Assembly (NCBI GenBank): GCA_030621805.1
Contig: JAUXGY010000006.1
Coordinates: 1 to 17,010 of the forward strand
DNA from: Kiritimatiellales bacterium
GTDB lineage: Bacteria; Verrucomicrobiota; Kiritimatiellia; Kiritimatiellales; Pontiellaceae
Length of the DNA: 17,010 bases
Direction: 5' to 3'
Shown here: positions 7,610-14,420 of the stretch, piece after piece
How positions within the stretch are numbered: the first letter of the stretch is position 1
How the letters are laid out: each line of letters opens with the position of its first letter
Position numbers and translations under genes: made by a program
The notes under the pieces: generated by a model
The model's input: the letters and a program-made list of their open reading frames with translations, nothing else
Databases searched by the model: none
Told to the model about the DNA's origin: nothing

Positions 7610-7676
7610 AACAAAATCATCCGGCGGTAGGCGATTTCCTAAAGCCAACTTCCACCGGTTTACAAAAGAGCGAGAG

Positions 7677-7705
7677 ACCATAGAAAGGCGGCACAGGGAA
7701 GTCAA
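7677..7705 (-). promoter_or_regulatory. Predicted sigma-70-type promoter for tRNA-Gln and the prs operon
   Basis: On the minus strand the -35 box is TTGACT (7705-7700), five of six matching TTGACA. A 17-nt spacer follows, and the -10 box is TATGGT (7682-7677), four of six matching TATAAT. Transcription would start about 60 nt before the mature tRNA 5' end. No other gene start lies between, and the following ten genes are closely packed, so this may drive the whole block down to bamA. Internal promoters cannot be excluded. Confidence 0.6.
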
Positions 7706-7792
7706 GCCGTCAAATGGAAGAAACCACATGTAGTTCTACTCTCAGGCAGATTCGAAAGAGCGGCCTTACGCATACGCCTTCTGATGACTCAG

Positions 7793-7984
7793 CTATACGC
7801 CTCCGTCTATGACATAATGGGCCACCAAAAAAGTCCATGCCACCCCGATTTCAATCCATGCCAGGCGTTGGATATTCATGCCGCGAATCATCTTTTGCCA
7901 TTTTTCCTGAAATAATAATGCAAGTGATCCGTCCACCAAAAAGGCAATACCTGCCCAAAACAGAATGGAGGAAAAGAGATTCAT
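7793..7984 (-). CDS. Small membrane protein, DUF2065/YjeT-like
   Basis: This frame encodes 63 residues with two hydrophobic segments: about 3-25 (LFSSILFWAGIAFLVDGSLA) and about 43-60 (WIEIGVAWTFLVAHYVI). They are joined by a short basic loop, FQEKWQKMIRGMNIQRL. The pattern 'hydrophobic helix, [DE]G, L, W.KMI..M, second helix' resembles DUF2065 (YjeT) proteins, whose function is not established. No Shine-Dalgarno site is visible before ATG 7984. It follows exbD after 139 nt and precedes the tRNA promoter region, so it may be either the last gene of the envelope operon or a separate unit. The compositional pattern makes a real protein likely; the family call is tentative. Confidence 0.6.
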   Translation of the reverse strand: MNLFSSILFWAGIAFLVDGSLALLFQEKWQKMIRGMNIQRLAWIEIGVAWTFLVAHYVIDGGV

Positions 7985-8123
7985 AATGTGGGCTAGGTTT
8001 GGGAATCGTCGAAATGACGTTGCTCAGCAATACGCGAGGTTTCCATCCTTCGGCGGAGAAATAGAGAGCCGTGTTTTAGCCCCTGTTTTTGGCGCCTCGA
8101 AGGGATTGCTTCATCCGATTTAT

Positions 8124-8558
8124 CTACATCGATTTACTGAAGCTGAGATTTTTCACCCCGGCCGCCGCACAGGCATCCATGACGTTGATAATCCGGTGAT
8201 GAAAGGCTTCCTTATGCGGTAATAGGTTCACAAAAAAGGTCGACCCCTGCGACATCGCAACGGCCCTTAATCCCTTTATCTGAGTGGTTAGGTCCGCGAG
8301 TTCTTTGTCTTTCCCCGAGAAGGTTATACCATCCACGGATACGGTTCCATCGGTCGAAATAAGAATCACAACCTCAACCGGCAGGGTAACCATAACCTGT
8401 GGTAGGGTCTGGGCGGGCAACATGAATGAAATATCGCCCTCCTTTCTAATCAGCTCCATCGTGACGATAAAATAGATCAGCAACAGGAACACCACGTCAA
8501 TCAAAGGTGAAACCTGCAGGTCGAGCTTAGCCTCTTCCAGATTTTTATTTAATTTCAC
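8124..8558 (-). CDS. ExbD/TolR-family biopolymer transport protein, second copy (GTG start)
   Basis: ExbD/TolR proteins sit in the inner membrane with ExbB/TolQ and couple proton flow to work on the envelope. From GTG 8558 the protein has 144 residues. It has a short cytoplasmic start (KLNKNLEEAKLDLQ), a single membrane helix SPLIDVVFLLLIYFIVT with the proton-carrying Asp at about residue 21, and a periplasmic domain. AAGGAG lies 6 nt before the GTG, and the resulting N-terminus MKLN... matches the MKLQ... start of its neighbour. The ATG at 8582 would give 152 residues but has no ribosome site. It overlaps the first exbD by 14 nt. The two copies differ widely outside the membrane helix, so this is an old pair rather than a recent duplication. 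Downstream there is no TonB or TolA. Confidence 0.9.
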   Translation of the reverse strand: MKLNKNLEEAKLDLQVSPLIDVVFLLLIYFIVTMELIRKEGDISFMLPAQTLPQVMVTLPVEVVILISTDGTVSVDGITFSGKDKELADLTTQIKGLRAVAMSQGSTFFVNLLPHKEAFHHRIINVMDACAAAGVKNLSFSKSM

Positions 8559-8973
8559 TGGGGTCTCCTTCGTACGCGGCATAAATCAAATCATGGGCAC
8601 CCGCATCGCCGAGAGCCTTCATGATTTTCTCATTCATCTCATATTTGACCATGCCCCCGGAGCGGATCTGGACTTTTAGGTTTTCATCACGCTCAACCTC
8701 GACGCGTACCCGGTCCCTGAGCTCGTCCAGTGTCAAAGACTTGCCGCCGATGCCCATGTAAATTTCCTCCTTCTCATTCACGGCAATGACCAGCCGATCC
8801 ACCATCTTTTGCTCGGGAACCTTGGCGTGAACGGCGGTGGGGACTTTAATCGGAATTTTTTCATCAATCACGGTCGAAGCCACAATGAAGAAAATCAGTA
8901 GCAGGAAGACCATGTCGATCATGGGGGACATATCAATTTCAATGTCTTCGTTGTCTTGTGGTTGGAGTTTCAT
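8545..8973 (-). CDS. ExbD/TolR-family biopolymer transport protein, first copy
   Basis: The 142-residue product starts MKLQPQDNEDIEIDMSPMID and has one membrane helix, MVFLLLIFFIVAS. The conserved Asp is at about residue 20, the residue that carries protons in ExbD/TolR. A periplasmic domain of about 100 residues follows, with KIPIKVPTAVHAKV and a C-terminal YEMNEKIMKALGDAGAHDLIYA, the usual ExbD end helix and strand. An AGAAGG lies about 9 nt upstream of ATG 8973. It stands 46 nt after the ExbB-type gene and overlaps the second exbD. Partners are inferred from position: one channel protein with two non-identical rotor-like ExbDs. The substrate or output cannot be told from the sequence. Confidence 0.92.
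   Translation of the reverse strand: MKLQPQDNEDIEIDMSPMIDMVFLLLIFFIVASTVIDEKIPIKVPTAVHAKVPEQKMVDRLVIAVNEKEEIYMGIGGKSLTLDELRDRVRVEVERDENLKVQIRSGGMVKYEMNEKIMKALGDAGAHDLIYAAYEGDPSEIK
8565..8570 (-). promoter_or_regulatory. Ribosome binding site deciding the GTG start of the second exbD
   Basis: The minus strand reads AAGGAG here, 6 nt before GTG 8558-8556 and inside the 3' end of the preceding exbD. It favours the GTG start over the upstream ATG at 8582. Confidence 0.7.
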
Positions 8974-9019
8974 TTTTGACTTACCTTCTTGTTTCCAAAT
9001 GAACGCTTAGACCCTTGCC

Positions 9020-9781
9020 CTATTCGCCCTCCATGTTCTCCAGGGCTTCAAGATCCGTAAAGCTCATAGGCATCTTGCCGGTTTCAAGCGCGTCGAACAG
9101 AAACCCAATATTGCGGCCCAGCGTGGCCAAGGTTTTCTGGAACCCCTTCTTGAACATGAAGAAAAAGAACATGGCGGGGATGGCAATCACCAAGCCGGTT
9201 GCCGTCGTGATGAGGGCCTCACCAATGTTCGCGGCCAGCTCGCTCGACTTATCTGTTCCTGATGTTCCCAGCGTGTTAAAGGCCTTGATCATGCCCGATA
9301 CCGTACCGAGCAGCCCCAACATCGGCGCACTGGCTCCAATGACAGAAAGATAGTCGATCGGCTTCATGAGCCTCGTCAACTGCTCAACGGAGGCCTCTTC
9401 AACCGACTGCTGCACCTTCTGGAAATTAATTTCCTCTTCGCCGTCAAGGCAACGCTCGAGTCCGGCACCAAAGGTGTTGGCGAACATGGAAGGGTGCTTG
9501 CGACAATAGATCAAAGCGGTTTTAGTTTTCTTTTCCATCATCATGTCCAGCAGCTCCGGCATCTGCTCGGTGTGTAGCAGAGACTTCGACCGAAGCGAAA
9601 TAAAGTTCTGGATAACGAGAACAACCATGAAGAAGGAGAAACCACCGAGGGGCCACATAGCCCAGCCGCCTGTTTTAACCATTTTGAGCAGACTGATTTT
9701 CTCAGCGGCATCCCCCCCGTCCTGAGCAAACACACTCCCCGCTACCATCAGCAATGCTGCAATAAAGAGTCCTTTTTTCAT
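9020..9781 (-). CDS. MotA/TolQ/ExbB-family proton channel with N-terminal signal peptide
   Basis: This family forms the pentameric proton channel of the Tol and Ton motors. The 253-residue product opens with a cleavable-looking signal peptide, MKKGLFIAALLMVAGSVFA (cleavage before QDGG), which E. coli TolQ lacks. TM1 is about 43-62. A cytoplasmic region follows, then TM2 (about 143-168) with the signature LSVIGASAPMLGLLGTVSGM and TM3 (about 190-210) with ALITTATGLVIAIPAM. The Thr and Pro residues of these helices line the proton path in the family. ATG 9781 has GGAGGAAG about 6 nt upstream. It follows the secreted 320-residue protein after 97 nt and leads the two exbD genes. TolQ and ExbB cannot be told apart by sequence alone here. 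Confidence 0.93.
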   Translation of the reverse strand: MKKGLFIAALLMVAGSVFAQDGGDAAEKISLLKMVKTGGWAMWPLGGFSFFMVVLVIQNFISLRSKSLLHTEQMPELLDMMMEKKTKTALIYCRKHPSMFANTFGAGLERCLDGEEEINFQKVQQSVEEASVEQLTRLMKPIDYLSVIGASAPMLGLLGTVSGMIKAFNTLGTSGTDKSSELAANIGEALITTATGLVIAIPAMFFFFMFKKGFQKTLATLGRNIGFLFDALETGKMPMSFTDLEALENMEGE

Positions 9782-9835
9782 TCCATCTTCCTCCGTTTAT
9801 TTGATCTTTTTTTCGAATTTATTGGTTTAAATTTC

Positions 9836-9850
9836 CGCAGGTTTCCTGCG
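9836..9850. other. Intercistronic hairpin before the exbB-type gene
   Basis: CGCAGG and CCTGCG form a perfect 6-bp stem around a 3-nt loop, in the 97-nt gap between the secreted protein gene and the exbB-type gene. It is followed on the minus strand by an A/T-rich stretch but no U-run. It could be a partial terminator or an RNA end-stabiliser that sets different levels for the two halves of the operon. Confidence 0.4.
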
Positions 9851-9878
9851 CCGTCGATTCATTGAATATCTAATCAAC

Positions 9879-10841
9879 CTATTCTTCCTGCATACCGTCC
9901 TGTTCCGTATCCTGCTCCATGTCCTGCTCAGCATCCTGCTCCGGCTCCACGGCTTCTGGCTCTTCCGTTTCCTGTTCTGCCGGAGGCTCCTCCTCTACCG
10001 GTGGGGCCGCCTTTTCGGGCAATGTTTTTCGCAGTTTTTCCGCATCGATCGCAATGTTTGATCCCGCGTAGATACTTTGTACCTGCCGAGCACAGTTTGC
10101 GGCCGAATTGGTCATGCCATCGTCCAGATAGAGGTTCGCTGCAAGCCACTCACTTGCTGGCATCCAATCCATATCGTTACCATGATCGGAGATAATCCCG
10201 CATATCGTCCAGATCGCTTTACGAGGCTCGCCTTTTGCACGTTCGATACAGGCCTGTAGATAGAGTCCAGCGGCCTCGGATTCCACTTCATCGCGCATTT
10301 TTTCGGCCATCGCCAATCCGTTAGTGGTCACCAGCCCATTCGTAGTTGTAGCCGAGAGCGCCACCAAAGCGGAGTAGATTTGTCCCTGTGCCAACAAATT
10401 CGGGAGCTTACTTTCCATCAAGACTTCGGCGGCACGTTGTACTTGGTCGAAATCCTCATTGGCAAGATGCGACTTCACCAGCATACCGAAGACGGATTGC
10501 AGATTATTGCTGATGGCCATGTATTCCCAATAGGGCTTCATCATGGGGCCAAGCGTGATGATCACGTCGGAGTACTCGCCGGTGTTAAAGCTCTGCTCGA
10601 CGGCAAAGGCATCGTATTTAGGAAAGAAGGTCAGACCTTTGATTTTATCCACTGGAGCAGGATACTCCTTGCTGGACCGGTTGGGATGAAAGGTCAGGAT
10701 ATCGTTTTCCAAGCTTTGCAGAAACCCCTTCACCTTCTTACCATTAGCCACTTCGATTTCCGCCGGTGTGCCGGATTGCACAGCCTGCCCAGAGATCGCC
10801 GTTGCGGAAAGAACCACCAAACTTAAAAGTAACCGTTTCAT
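9879..10841 (-). CDS. Secreted protein with SH3-like start, TPR-like middle and acidic repeat tail
   Basis: This 320-residue product is not a named family to me. It has a signal peptide MKRLLLSLVVLSATAISGQA. A short beta-rich segment follows (about 26-75, EIEVANGKKVKGFLQSLEND and DKIKGLTFF) of the SH3-like sort often seen in secreted PVC-group proteins. The middle, about 80-265, is predicted helical and TPR-like (SFNTGEYSDVIITLG, LANEDFDQVQRAAEVL, LYLQACIERAKGEPRKAIW). The tail from about 280 is Glu/Pro/Gln rich and includes a run of EQD units. ATG 10841 overlaps the stop of the large TPR gene (ATGA), and GGGAG lies upstream, so translation is probably coupled. It is likely a periplasmic partner of the large TPR protein and the ExbB/ExbD motor; that link is inferred from position only. 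Confidence 0.8.
   Translation of the reverse strand: MKRLLLSLVVLSATAISGQAVQSGTPAEIEVANGKKVKGFLQSLENDILTFHPNRSSKEYPAPVDKIKGLTFFPKYDAFAVEQSFNTGEYSDVIITLGPMMKPYWEYMAISNNLQSVFGMLVKSHLANEDFDQVQRAAEVLMESKLPNLLAQGQIYSALVALSATTTNGLVTTNGLAMAEKMRDEVESEAAGLYLQACIERAKGEPRKAIWTICGIISDHGNDMDWMPASEWLAANLYLDDGMTNSAANCARQVQSIYAGSNIAIDAEKLRKTLPEKAAPPVEEEPPAEQETEEPEAVEPEQDAEQDMEQDTEQDGMQEE
9897..9944. repeat. Four 12-nt tandem units encoding an EQD repeat
   Basis: Four 12-nt units with the core TCCTGCTC (first unit TCCTGTTC) lie in line. On the minus strand they encode PEQD, AEQD, MEQD and TEQD near the end of the 320-residue secreted protein. Such repeats can change copy number by slippage without breaking the frame. 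Confidence 0.75.
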
Positions 10842-13800
10842 GATTCTTCTCCCTCTACCGCGCTGGGTTCGGTCTCGGGAGCGACGCTCTCATCCGAATC
10901 GGTTGTATCCGTCTCGTCTAAAGAACCCTTAACCGCAACGATGATATTCGTTACGACTCCCCCCTCTACGAGGGTTTCGATTTCTCCGGCCTCGGCCGCG
11001 CCCAGTTCCTGACGGGCCACATCGGCCTGCGGAAGGGTATTCACAAAGGAGTCAAAAAGCATCGCCCGGTAGGTATTCAGCCGGTCGTTTTCCTGATCCA
11101 GCTTGCCCAGACAGCGTGCCGCTGCCAGATAGGCTTCGGCCGACCAGTATCCATTGGCATAGCCTTTATACTGGAAGTAGACGCGCTGGTAGTACGCGTG
11201 AGCGAAAGCCATACGGTTGCGCATCTCCTCGCCGGATTCCTGAAGGCCGGCCTGTTCCTCGACTTGACCCAACTGGTAGTAGGCTTGAACCACCGGCTCT
11301 CCGCGCCATGCAGGCACCCCGAGCACCATCATGTTGTTGGTGATGGCCATGCTAAAATCGCCCTGCTCAAGAAGGATCTGCGCCATCATTAACTGCGCCC
11401 AAGCCATGGATGGATCGTCCATATACTGAGCCTGCGCATCACTAATGGTCTCAAGCGCGTCATCATAGTCCTTTGCGGCAAACTGGCCTAAACTGCGGAG
11501 CTTGTAGGCCTCGCGCACAAAGTCGGAATCCTCGAACTTGGTCTTAAAAATATCCAATAGCTCTTCCGCACGCGAATAGTCCTTATTTTCGATGGAAACC
11601 TTGCAAATGGCCGAGAGTACGGGAGGCGAAACACTTTCGAAATCCGGCAACTCGACCAGTAACCGGCGACCGAGATCGGCTTCGGTTTTAGTGATCAAGG
11701 CCATGGTTACGCGCAGGCGGAGTTTCAGAACAAGACTATCGGTTGCTTCGATTGCGCTCTTCAACTCGGAAAGAAGCGTATCCTGCTCATCGAAACTGAG
11801 CCAGAGACTTGTGATATTGACCAGTTCTTCGATGATCATATCGACGCCATCCTGCAACACATCGTCGCCGTACTCTATGACGGCAGCAAGATAGTCAGCA
11901 ACCACCTCGTCAACTAGGGCATCCGCCAGCTGCTCGTCTTTCATCAGCGCCCGCTTCTGGAGCTTGCTCTTTCCGATCCAGAAAAGGGCCTTGGCAATAT
12001 CCGCTTCGGCACCCCATTGCTTGAGATATTCCTCGACCAGCGTTATTCCTTTGTCAAAGTCGCCCTCCGCCTTGAACACCTTGGCTAACTGGAAGACCGC
12101 ATAGGTGGCTTGAGTGGGCTTAACGGCATGCTTGATGGCGGTTCTATAGTCCTCCTCGGCCATTCTTAGCTGCCCGGCCGCTCCATAGAGATCGCCGCGC
12201 ATGTTGCACGCCTCGGGGAAGACGGATGAGGATCCTGATTCGTCGAGATTCGGGTTGGAATAGTTCGCAATCACATAGGTGAAGCGGTTGGATGCCGCCG
12301 TATAGTCCGGTTGCGGATCTTTTCCGGCAAGGCCAAACAGGCAGACCCCCCCTTGGTACAAAGCCTCGTCAGCCCACGGCTCGGTGGGAAACCGTTTTCC
12401 ATAGTCCTCGAAGACCTCAAAGGCCTCGGCGAACTGGGCGAGAAAGAGCTTCGACATGCCGTACCAATATAACGCATTTCCCTCTTGCTCCGAGCCCGGG
12501 AACTCGTCCATCACTAACTTGAACCCCGTTGCGCACTCGGCAAAATTATACAGAACCAGATCCGCCACGGCCTGCATGTAGTAGAGTTCGACATCATATC
12601 TCTCGATGGTTTCGTAACGAGAGGTGCCATTCGTCACGGTGTTATCGTCCTGAACACGCACAAAGCTATCGAGGTAAGGCCGCAAGACCTTGACCTTCTC
12701 CATATTGTCCGCCTTCTGGTGGTACATGGTAAACAGATAGACGATCTGCCGCGGCTCCAGACCCGTCTTTTGTTTTTCCATATAGGCAAACCCATGCTCT
12801 TCTGCCTCGGGCAAGGCATCTAGCTTTTGAAGAAGTATCTTGACCAACTGGTGGATGGCAAAACTACCCATTTTGGTTTCGGGAGCCGTCTGGTGGATGC
12901 GATCGAAAAACTTGGCCGCCTCCCAGTATCGCTCGACTTCTTCATAAATCTGCGCCATGCGGTATTGTATATCGATTTCATAGGAAGGAAGGCCTTTCAC
13001 CGTCTCAATCAGCTCTTCGAGTTCGGTAACTTCCACAGGCGTCAAGACCTCGTCACCACCGTCCTCGTCCTTCTGTCCCCCTTCGTCGGGGAACAGTATT
13101 TGCTCTGCTTCGGAGATCTCCATGCCCGCAACCGGTGCCATTGCGTTTTTAATGCGCATCTCACGCAACCGCTCCTCCTGATAGGCCAACAATTCATCGC
13201 GTGGAAGAATCATTCGATAGAGCGGCAGGGCCGCGTCGAAGTCGCCCTCGTCATAGAGAGCGGCGGCAACATTCATCAATGCCAGATTCACGCGGATATC
13301 GTATCGGGCGGGGGTGCGATAGAGTTTGGGGATCCATTCCGCGATCCGGTCGAAAGCCGGCAGGGCCACCATGGCATTGATCATCTGCATGATCGCATAG
13401 CCTTTATTTTGTTCATTCTTCGTATGCTCGGCAACATATTCGTAGGGTTCGAGGCTCGCTTCCCACTGCTCGGATTTAAAGCTGGCCTCAGCCATAGTCA
13501 TATACAACGAAGTGACTTCCTCGTCCGTGTATTCTAGCTCAAAGTCCTTCTCGGCATATTTCGTGTACCGATCCTGCTCGTCGGGCGTCAACTCTCTCCG
13601 GCCCGCATTACTGGTTGGATCCTCGTTGTAGGCCAGCGCATTCGCGGTAGCCACCACACACTCCTTGTACTTGCTGATCGAGTACAGGCAGGTGGCCAAC
13701 ATGGTTCTTGCGAGGCGGGGATGCTCGCCCAGTGGTTTATCAATATAGTCTTGAAGGGCGGGGGCGGCCTCATCCAGCCGGTCGGTCTCGATGAGAATGG

Positions 13801-14065
13801 TAATCATCTTAAACCGAAGATCCTGCGCGATTTTGATCACACCCTGAGAGGTCGACGGGTCCACCATATCCAGATACATGGACATCGTAATGACCGCTTC
13901 TTTATAATCCTTCACTCGCATCTGCTGAAGGGATTTCTTTAGCAGTTCCCCCGGCGTAGGTTCGTCGTCAGCCGCAAAACAGAAGGATCCGGAGAGCAGA
14001 GCAATCGAACAAACCCAAGCGCACAACCACTTGGACCACCGTCTTTTCTTTTCAATATTTTCCAT
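10838..14065 (-). CDS. Large secreted tetratricopeptide-repeat protein
   Basis: The 1075-residue product has a signal peptide with a charged start, MENIEKKRRWSKWLCAWVCSIALLSGSFCFA, cleaved before ADDEP. There is no good lipobox, so a soluble periplasmic form is likelier than a lipoprotein. The rest is almost wholly alpha-helical with TPR-type motifs spread along its length, such as LYDEGDFDAALPLYRMIL, EVERYWEAAKFFDRI, YYMQAVADLVLYNFAECATGF, ALYQGGVCLFGL, QLAKVFKAEGDFDKGITLVEEYL and KDYSRAEELLDIFKTKF. A final stretch of about 30 residues is very acidic. TPR solenoids act as protein-binding scaffolds; the family pattern of long TPR chains recalls CpoB/YbgF-type and BamD-like periplasmic proteins, without clear orthology. 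It heads the block with a secreted partner and the ExbB/ExbD genes. An AGGGA lies 5 nt before ATG 14065. The specific function is unknown. Confidence 0.85.
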   Translation of the reverse strand: MENIEKKRRWSKWLCAWVCSIALLSGSFCFAADDEPTPGELLKKSLQQMRVKDYKEAVITMSMYLDMVDPSTSQGVIKIAQDLRFKMITILIETDRLDEAAPALQDYIDKPLGEHPRLARTMLATCLYSISKYKECVVATANALAYNEDPTSNAGRRELTPDEQDRYTKYAEKDFELEYTDEEVTSLYMTMAEASFKSEQWEASLEPYEYVAEHTKNEQNKGYAIMQMINAMVALPAFDRIAEWIPKLYRTPARYDIRVNLALMNVAAALYDEGDFDAALPLYRMILPRDELLAYQEERLREMRIKNAMAPVAGMEISEAEQILFPDEGGQKDEDGGDEVLTPVEVTELEELIETVKGLPSYEIDIQYRMAQIYEEVERYWEAAKFFDRIHQTAPETKMGSFAIHQLVKILLQKLDALPEAEEHGFAYMEKQKTGLEPRQIVYLFTMYHQKADNMEKVKVLRPYLDSFVRVQDDNTVTNGTSRYETIERYDVELYYMQAVADLVLYNFAECATGFKLVMDEFPGSEQEGNALYWYGMSKLFLAQFAEAFEVFEDYGKRFPTEPWADEALYQGGVCLFGLAGKDPQPDYTAASNRFTYVIANYSNPNLDESGSSSVFPEACNMRGDLYGAAGQLRMAEEDYRTAIKHAVKPTQATYAVFQLAKVFKAEGDFDKGITLVEEYLKQWGAEADIAKALFWIGKSKLQKRALMKDEQLADALVDEVVADYLAAVIEYGDDVLQDGVDMIIEELVNITSLWLSFDEQDTLLSELKSAIEATDSLVLKLRLRVTMALITKTEADLGRRLLVELPDFESVSPPVLSAICKVSIENKDYSRAEELLDIFKTKFEDSDFVREAYKLRSLGQFAAKDYDDALETISDAQAQYMDDPSMAWAQLMMAQILLEQGDFSMAITNNMMVLGVPAWRGEPVVQAYYQLGQVEEQAGLQESGEEMRNRMAFAHAYYQRVYFQYKGYANGYWSAEAYLAAARCLGKLDQENDRLNTYRAMLFDSFVNTLPQADVARQELGAAEAGEIETLVEGGVVTNIIVAVKGSLDETDTTDSDESVAPETEPSAVEGEES

Positions 14066-14420
14066 GCATCCCTAAAAGTAATTTATCTTCGTCTGGGAGA
14101 CTAATCCCCCCAAAACACCCCTGCCATTTACTCCCCGGTTAACAATAATAACCGACATGCTTCTATAGACATAGCCGAAACAAAGACCCCGTGCAATATT
14201 TTAAACGTATCGGATTGCCTTCTCTGAAAAAATTCCGGCAACTAACGAGCGCTTCAAGATCAAGCTGAATTCCAGTGCCGTAACCTTAGTCCCTCCGAGT
14301 TGCCCACTCCTTGAAGCCCCTCTCAAGCAGCTTCTTTCTTTGAGCACACGATGCAGGGACGGCATTTTGAGGCCGAGTGGTGCAGCGCTGCATCATTCTT
14401 CCCCTTCGATTCCTTCCAAC
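14066..14420. other. 355-nt intergenic region upstream of the TPR operon
   Basis: No coding frame is convincing here. It must hold the end of the rsmE transcript and the promoter of the TPR operon. A perfect palindrome TGCAGCGCTGCA (14381-14392) lies about 28 nt past the rsmE stop but has no U-run. A possible -10 element TAAAAT is at 14203-14198 (minus strand) with only a poor -35 (TTCAGA at 19 nt). A 6-bp dyad sits at 14136-14154 and is listed separately. No tRNA or obvious riboswitch was found. Confidence 0.5.
14136..14154. promoter_or_regulatory. Operator-like dyad upstream of the TPR operon
   Basis: CGGTTA and TAACCG form a perfect 6-bp inverted repeat with a 7-nt A/T-rich centre, 71 nt before the ATG of the TPR gene. 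The spacing of the arms, 13 bp from centre to centre, is close to one helical turn and a little, as seen for dimeric repressors. It could equally be an RNA hairpin in the leader. Confidence 0.35.

Noticed and set aside
7985..8123. Search of the 139-nt gap before the 63-residue gene for a terminator or promoter
   Set aside because: No stem with a U-tract and no credible -35/-10 pair were seen.
12827..13537. A 236-residue plus-strand open frame antisense to the TPR gene
   Set aside because: Low-complexity mirror of the TPR coding sequence without domain, ribosome site or neighbour support.
14381..14392. TGCAGCGCTGCA palindrome as the rsmE terminator
   Set aside because: No U-run follows and, on the transcribed strand, the stem cannot be extended without A-C mismatches; too short to call.
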